Shown piece by piece: positions 60,213-64,000 of a stretch of 64,000 nucleotides of DNA (the first letter of the stretch is position 1; each line of letters opens with the position of its first letter). The stretch lies in contig NZ_FZOH01000005.1 of NCBI RefSeq assembly GCF_900188205.1, forward strand, positions 62,001-126,000. Reading direction: 5' to 3'. Under the pieces are notes generated by a model. That model worked only from the letters and a program-made list of their open reading frames with translations, did not search any database and was not told where the DNA came from. The DNA comes from Geodermatophilus saharensis (GTDB taxonomy: Bacteria > Actinomycetota > Actinomycetes > Mycobacteriales > Geodermatophilaceae). The translations under genes and the position numbers were made by a program.

Positions 60213-60249
60213 CCGGCCGGGTGCCCGTACGCGGCGGGCACCCGGCCGG
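60213..60249. terminator. Bidirectional terminator
   Basis: A 14-bp perfect stem (60213-60226 with 60236-60249) with a 9-nt loop separates the convergent SRPBCC and PRC-barrel genes. Confidence 0.8.
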
Positions 60250-60255
60250 CTGCGG

Positions 60256-61659
60256 TCAGGCCTGGCCGGTGACGCGGCCGGTGAGCCGGCCGGCGGCGCG
60301 CTGGATCTGCGCGTAGTCGCCGTAGCCGGCGCCCACCACGTACCCCGTGCCCGCGCCCACCCCGAACGAGGTCAGGCGCACGATCCGCTTGCCCTTCTTC
60401 TTCAGCCGGTGACCGGCCTCGGCGACCTCCTCGGGCACCGCCCCGACGGCGCGCTCGGCCCGCATCGCGGCCCGCAGACCGGTCTGGCCCAGCTCGGCCC
60501 CCGCCTCGGCAACCCGGGACACCGCGGTGGTGGCCAGCTCGCCACCGGTGAGGAGCGCCTGGCGGGCCACGACGGCGCCCTCGTCGACCACCTGCCGCAC
60601 CGCGGCGCCCGTGCCGGCCAGCAGCGGGGCGACCGCCAGCGCACCCCGGCGGGTGGCCCCGAGCACCTGCGCGGCGGCGGCGGACGCGGCCGGGCCGGCC
60701 GCCGCGGCGCCGCCGCGGGTGACCCCGAGGACCTGCTGGGCGGCGTTGCCCAGCGCGGGGCCGACCCCCGCCGTCGTCGAGCGGGTGGCGTCGAGGACCT
60801 GCTGCGCGGCGGTGCTCACGGCCGGTGCGACCCCGGCCGCCCTCGCGCGGGCCGCCTCGCGCGCCTGCTCGGTGGCGCTGAGCACCACCGGCGCCACACC
60901 GGCGGCGAACTGCTGCAGCCGGTCCCGGCCGGTGACCGGGGCGGCCTTCGCCCGCCGGCCGGCGCGGCGGCCGGCCTTCGCGGCCTTCGCGGCCTTCGCG
61001 GCCGAGCGGCCGGCTGTGCGCGAGGCCGTGCGGGAGGCCTTGACCCGTGCCCGCCGGGCGCTGCGGGAGAGCCGGACGGTGGGCTGCTGCCCGCGGCGGA
61101 CCAGCGAGAACCCGACCGCGCCGGCGGCCACCAGCGCCGCCGCGGCGGCGGCGATGCGGCCGGCCCCGACGCCCGAGGTGTCCTCGGCCCGGCCGAAGTC
61201 GCGGTCGCCGGGCTGGGCCACGGGCGGCGGCGGCGTCGGCGGCAGCGCCTCCTCGTCGACCGTGGGCAGGGTCGGGGTGGGCTCCGTCGTCGTGGTGGCC
61301 GCCGGCTCCACGCCCTCCGCCGGGAGCAGCGTGTCGGAGGTCGCCGTCGTCGCGGGGATCCCGTAGTGGCGGTACAGCGCCTCCTCCTGGTCGGTGGTCA
61401 GCTCGCGGCTCTCGCCGTACCGGGGGGCGCCGTCGACCAGGCCGCGCTCGACGGTCACCTGCACCCGCCCGCCGTTCCCGGTGGCGCCCACCAGCGGGAC
61501 GACGACGGTGGCGCCGGCGTGCTCGGCGTAGAGCCACTCGGGACGGCCGGTGTCCTCGTCGGCGAGCAGGTGCGTCACCGTGCCGATCTCGTTGCCGTCG
61601 CGGTCCACGACCGGCTTGCCGATCCAGTCGATCACCTGTTCCCGTTCGGGCAGTGTCAT
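60256..61659 (-). CDS. PRC-barrel protein with histone-H1-like tract and tandem helical repeats
   Basis: A 467-residue protein. Residues 1-100 are a PRC-barrel: VIDWIGKPVVDRDGNEIGTVTHLLADEDTGRPEWLYAEH. A Thr/Pro linker and one membrane helix (IAAAAAALVAAGAVGFSLV, about 169-187) follow. Next is a Lys/Arg/Ala tract with AAKAAKAAKAGRRAGRRAKAA (about 218-240), like histone H1 tails. Residues about 250-360 contain four or five 22-23-residue repeats of the type GVGPALGNAAQQVLGVTRGG. The end (FGVGAGTGYVVGAGYGDYAQI) is glycine-rich and hydrophobic. Function unknown; a membrane-nucleoid or stress role is conceivable. Confidence 0.8.
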   Translation of the reverse strand: MTLPEREQVIDWIGKPVVDRDGNEIGTVTHLLADEDTGRPEWLYAEHAGATVVVPLVGATGNGGRVQVTVERGLVDGAPRYGESRELTTDQEEALYRHYGIPATTATSDTLLPAEGVEPAATTTTEPTPTLPTVDEEALPPTPPPPVAQPGDRDFGRAEDTSGVGAGRIAAAAAALVAAGAVGFSLVRRGQQPTVRLSRSARRARVKASRTASRTAGRSAAKAAKAAKAGRRAGRRAKAAPVTGRDRLQQFAAGVAPVVLSATEQAREAARARAAGVAPAVSTAAQQVLDATRSTTAGVGPALGNAAQQVLGVTRGGAAAAGPAASAAAAQVLGATRRGALAVAPLLAGTGAAVRQVVDEGAVVARQALLTGGELATTAVSRVAEAGAELGQTGLRAAMRAERAVGAVPEEVAEAGHRLKKKGKRIVRLTSFGVGAGTGYVVGAGYGDYAQIQRAAGRLTGRVTGQA

Positions 61660-61874
61660 GGCTGTCTCCCCACTCGTGGCCGGACCCTGCTGGCCCGGCT
61701 CGGCCGCGTCCGACCGCCCCTACCCCGCGACCTCGGACCCAACCGACCCGGCGCACGCGCCGGCGACCGGCCTGCGACGACGCTCTGCACGCGTGTCCGC
61801 GGTCGCTCGTACGGGCTGACGGGGTGCGGTGGCGAGGTTCCCCACCGTGACCGAACCGGGATGTCCGCGCGTCT

Positions 61875-61941
61875 TGTGACGGTGATCACGGCTCACTACG
61901 GTCCCCTCCGATGGTCACCGGATCAGGTGATCACGATCACA
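61875..61941 (+). promoter_or_regulatory. Two CRP-family-like sites before the secreted FN3 gene
   Basis: TGTGA-N6-TCACG (61875-61890) and GGTGA-N6-TCACA (61926-61941) each match 9 of 10 defined bases of the CRP/GlxR consensus TGTGA-N6-TCACA. They start 51 bp apart, and the second ends 11 bp before the gene. TTGTGA (61874-61879) and TACGGT (61897-61902), 17 bp apart, could be the -35 and -10. No gene is seen in 61660-61952. Confidence 0.45.
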
Positions 61942-61952
61942 CGGGGTGAGTA

Positions 61953-64000
61953 GTGGCGAGTGCCCGGAACGTCGTGCTGGCTGTCCTGACGAGTCTCCTC
62001 GTCGTCCTCTCACTGCCACCGTCGGTGGCGGTGGCGGGGCCCAGCGCGGGACCCCCGGGCACGCTCGCGGTCTCGATCCGGACACCGAACGGGGTGCCGG
62101 CGAGCGTCCTCCTCGTCGGGAGCAGGGAGCGGTCCGTCGCCTCCAAGGCAGCGGCGGGGACGTCGAGCACCGTGACCGTCCCGACCGCCCCGGGCACGGT
62201 GCGGGTGGAGCCGCAGCCGGTCGTCTCCGCCGGACGCCTGTACGTCGGGACGGCAGCGAGGCCGACGGTCACCGTCCGGTCCGGGGTCGCGGCGACCGTG
62301 GCGGTCACCTACGCGGCGGCCGGGGTGGTGCGCGACCTCCACGTGACCGACGTCGGCCCGTCCTCGGTCGCCCTCGCCTGGACGGCACCGGCCGGTACCA
62401 CGGTCAAGGTCCGGCGCGTGCTGCTGGACGGGACGAGCGCGCCGAACGGGGGTCAGGGGACGCTGCTGGTCACGAGGGGGGTGACGGCGGTCGACGAAGG
62501 TCTGGAACCCGGTCGTCAGTACGCCTACTCGCTGACCGAGCGCGTCGCCCAGGGCTGGACACCTCCCGTCACCGTCGTCGTGGGCACCCCGTCCGGGGCG
62601 GCGGACGACGCCACCTTCGTCGCCTCCCCGGGGACCCTCCTGGCGACCGCCCAGGACGTCGTGAGCGCCGCCACCACCGGTGACGGGGTGACGGTGGTCC
62701 TGGCCGACCAGGTGACGACGCCGGCCCCCGGGACGGCCGTGGTCCTCCCCGTCTCCGACGTGCTGCCGGGAGGCTTCCTCGGGACGGTGCAGGAGGTGGG
62801 GACCGACGGGCGGCGGCTGCGGCTCGCCGCGGGCGGACTCGCGGACGCCTTCGACTACTACGCGCTGGACGTCCCGGACATCGCCGGTGGGGGCGACGAC
62901 GGCGGTGGCGTCGCCGCTGCCGCGGCCGCGGCCGCGCCGTCCTCCGGCCAGTCCGGCGGGCAGCCGCCGTCGAGGGAGCAGCGGGAGGAGGCGGCAGCCC
63001 GGGCCGCCCCGGCCGCCGCGGCTGCCGGTGCGCAGGTCGCTGCAGGGGCGGCGGTCGCAGCAGTCGGCGTGGACTGCGACGACGCGAGCGAAGCCTCCGT
63101 CGAGTTCTCTCCCTCCGTCTCGCTCGGCGGTCGGTTCTCGGCGCGCGTGGACAAGTACCGCGTCCTGGGGGTCGACGTCCCGACCGGAGCCAGCCTCGAC
63201 ATGGAGCTGTACGCCGACGTCACCGCCGCCGTGGCGGTGGCGACGAGCCGGACGGTGACCTGCGGCCTCGACCTCCCCGACTACGAGAGGAGCCTGTCCG
63301 CGTACCCCGTGCCGCTGGCCTTCGTCTTCACGCCCACCGTGGAGATCACCGTGACCGGCGAGGTCAGGATCCGGGACATCGGCGTGAGCGCGCGTGCCGG
63401 CTTCCGCGTCGCCGGGCACTTCGGCGCGACGTCGGGCTCGTCGTTCACCGGGAGCCCGGTCCACCACGCGACTCCGCTGACCCCCGTCGCGGAGGCCAAC
63501 GGGGAGGTCCGGCTCGAGCTCGGTGGCGACGTCCTCGTCGGGCCCGGCGCCGCGAGCGAGGACGCCGGTGTCGTCGCTGGGGTGGGCGGGGAGCTCAAGC
63601 CCCTGGACGCCTCCTTCCGTCCGGAGTTCTCGGTGGGTCACGGCCGGTTCGACGCGTGCGTGGAGGCGAGTGCCGCCCTCACTCTCGGCGTGCACGTCAC
63701 GGCGAAGGCGTGGCTCGGGTCGTGGAGTGCGTCGCGCACGGTCTCCCCCGAGGCACTGCAGAGGACCTTCCAGTACCCCGGCTCGCCGTGGCACCTGCCG
63801 AGCGGCTGCGACGAGGCGCCGGCGGTCGACCCCGGGACGACACTGCTCGGCCCGGGAGTGACGAAGGTCGGTGACTCGGTCGGAGGCAGCGCCGACCAGT
63901 GGGGGCACGTCGAGGGCTTCGTGCCGGGGCAGAAGACCTGGGTGTTGAGCACCGGCGTGATGGCGCACGCCGTCGGAGCACCCGGGGACTTCGCCAGCAC
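61953..64000 (+). CDS. Secreted fibronectin type III protein (partial)
   Basis: An open frame of 682 codons from GTG 61953 to the window end, with GGGGTGAG upstream. It starts with a Sec signal (NVVLAVLTSLLVVLSLPPSVAVA). An early beta domain is followed by an FN3 domain at about 128-210 (VVRDLHVTDVGPSSVALAWTAPAGTTVKVRRV...GLEPGRQYAYSLTERV). An Ala/Gly/Pro-rich linker (about 310-365) leads to a beta-rich region of over 300 residues with few cysteines. The late region KVGDSVGGSADQWGHVEGFVPGQKTWVLSTG may open another domain. Probably a surface or secreted adhesin-like protein; no catalytic motif is seen. Confidence 0.88.
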   Translation, partial: MASARNVVLAVLTSLLVVLSLPPSVAVAGPSAGPPGTLAVSIRTPNGVPASVLLVGSRERSVASKAAAGTSSTVTVPTAPGTVRVEPQPVVSAGRLYVGTAARPTVTVRSGVAATVAVTYAAAGVVRDLHVTDVGPSSVALAWTAPAGTTVKVRRVLLDGTSAPNGGQGTLLVTRGVTAVDEGLEPGRQYAYSLTERVAQGWTPPVTVVVGTPSGAADDATFVASPGTLLATAQDVVSAATTGDGVTVVLADQVTTPAPGTAVVLPVSDVLPGGFLGTVQEVGTDGRRLRLAAGGLADAFDYYALDVPDIAGGGDDGGGVAAAAAAAAPSSGQSGGQPPSREQREEAAARAAPAAAAAGAQVAAGAAVAAVGVDCDDASEASVEFSPSVSLGGRFSARVDKYRVLGVDVPTGASLDMELYADVTAAVAVATSRTVTCGLDLPDYERSLSAYPVPLAFVFTPTVEITVTGEVRIRDIGVSARAGFRVAGHFGATSGSSFTGSPVHHATPLTPVAEANGEVRLELGGDVLVGPGAASEDAGVVAGVGGELKPLDASFRPEFSVGHGRFDACVEASAALTLGVHVTAKAWLGSWSASRTVSPEALQRTFQYPGSPWHLPSGCDEAPAVDPGTTLLGPGVTKVGDSVGGSADQWGHVEGFVPGQKTWVLSTGVMAHAVGAPGDFAS

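Overview
The window is about 75% G+C, uses GTG starts freely, and packs genes with ATGA/GTGA stop-start overlaps. Its gene content is actinobacterial: DUF4245 beside glpX, the block xseB-xseA-lipid-droplet protein-ispH-DUF6542 (same order as M. tuberculosis Rv1107c-Rv1111c), an AfsR-type SARP regulator and ychF. Together with a full flagellar locus this points to a motile high-GC actinomycete, most likely Geodermatophilaceae (Blastococcus/Modestobacter/Geodermatophilus). That placement is an inference from content, not a database match.

Region 1 (1-14.8 kb) is the late flagellar locus. On the minus strand lie fliC, fliD-fliS-fliT-like and the start of flgB. On the plus strand two glycosyltransferases, probably for flagellin, diverge from fliC. 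They are followed by a FliA/WhiG-type sigma gene (minus) and the hook-filament operon flgN-flgK-flgL-fliW-csrA. Beyond csrA is an uncharacterised module: a small protein, a divergent sigma-like protein with an unknown N-terminal domain, and two unknown proteins behind a near-consensus FliA promoter. FliA-type promoters (TNNA, N15-16, GCCG-type -10) can be read before flgB, fliC, probably flgN, and the unknown pair.

Region 2 (14.8-30.2 kb) is mostly conserved chromosome: a two-domain peptidoglycan hydrolase, citrate synthase, fumarase, two paralogous membrane proteins sharing a four-cysteine domain, glpX-DUF4245, exonuclease VII, an enlarged lipid-droplet protein, ispH, DUF6542 and rmuC.

Region 3 (30.2-46.3 kb) has an alkylation-repair pair (ogt and an Ada/AlkA fusion), an S8 protease without a prodomain with a free-standing propeptide-like protein nearby, a TetR-controlled DrrAB-type exporter, and a second exporter in an operon with a two-component system. 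Next come a composite pseudogene, then a Baeyer-Villiger monooxygenase, a frameshifted hydrolase and a cupin, then ychF.

Region 4 (46.3-64 kb) is accessory: DUF1684, a zinc metalloprotease, two TetR units with clear palindromic operators, an AfsR-like regulator with matching direct repeats before two other genes, pyrophosphatase, stress/envelope proteins (SRPBCC, PRC-barrel with histone-H1-like tract), and a large secreted FN3 protein cut by the window end.

Three dispersed non-coding repeat families stand out: a 26-bp partial palindrome (seven copies in three clusters, one tandem at a 30-bp period), a 59-bp double hairpin (two copies, one inside a gene remnant), and CGAGATC-type palindromes. 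No tRNA, rRNA, CRISPR array or intact insertion sequence was seen.
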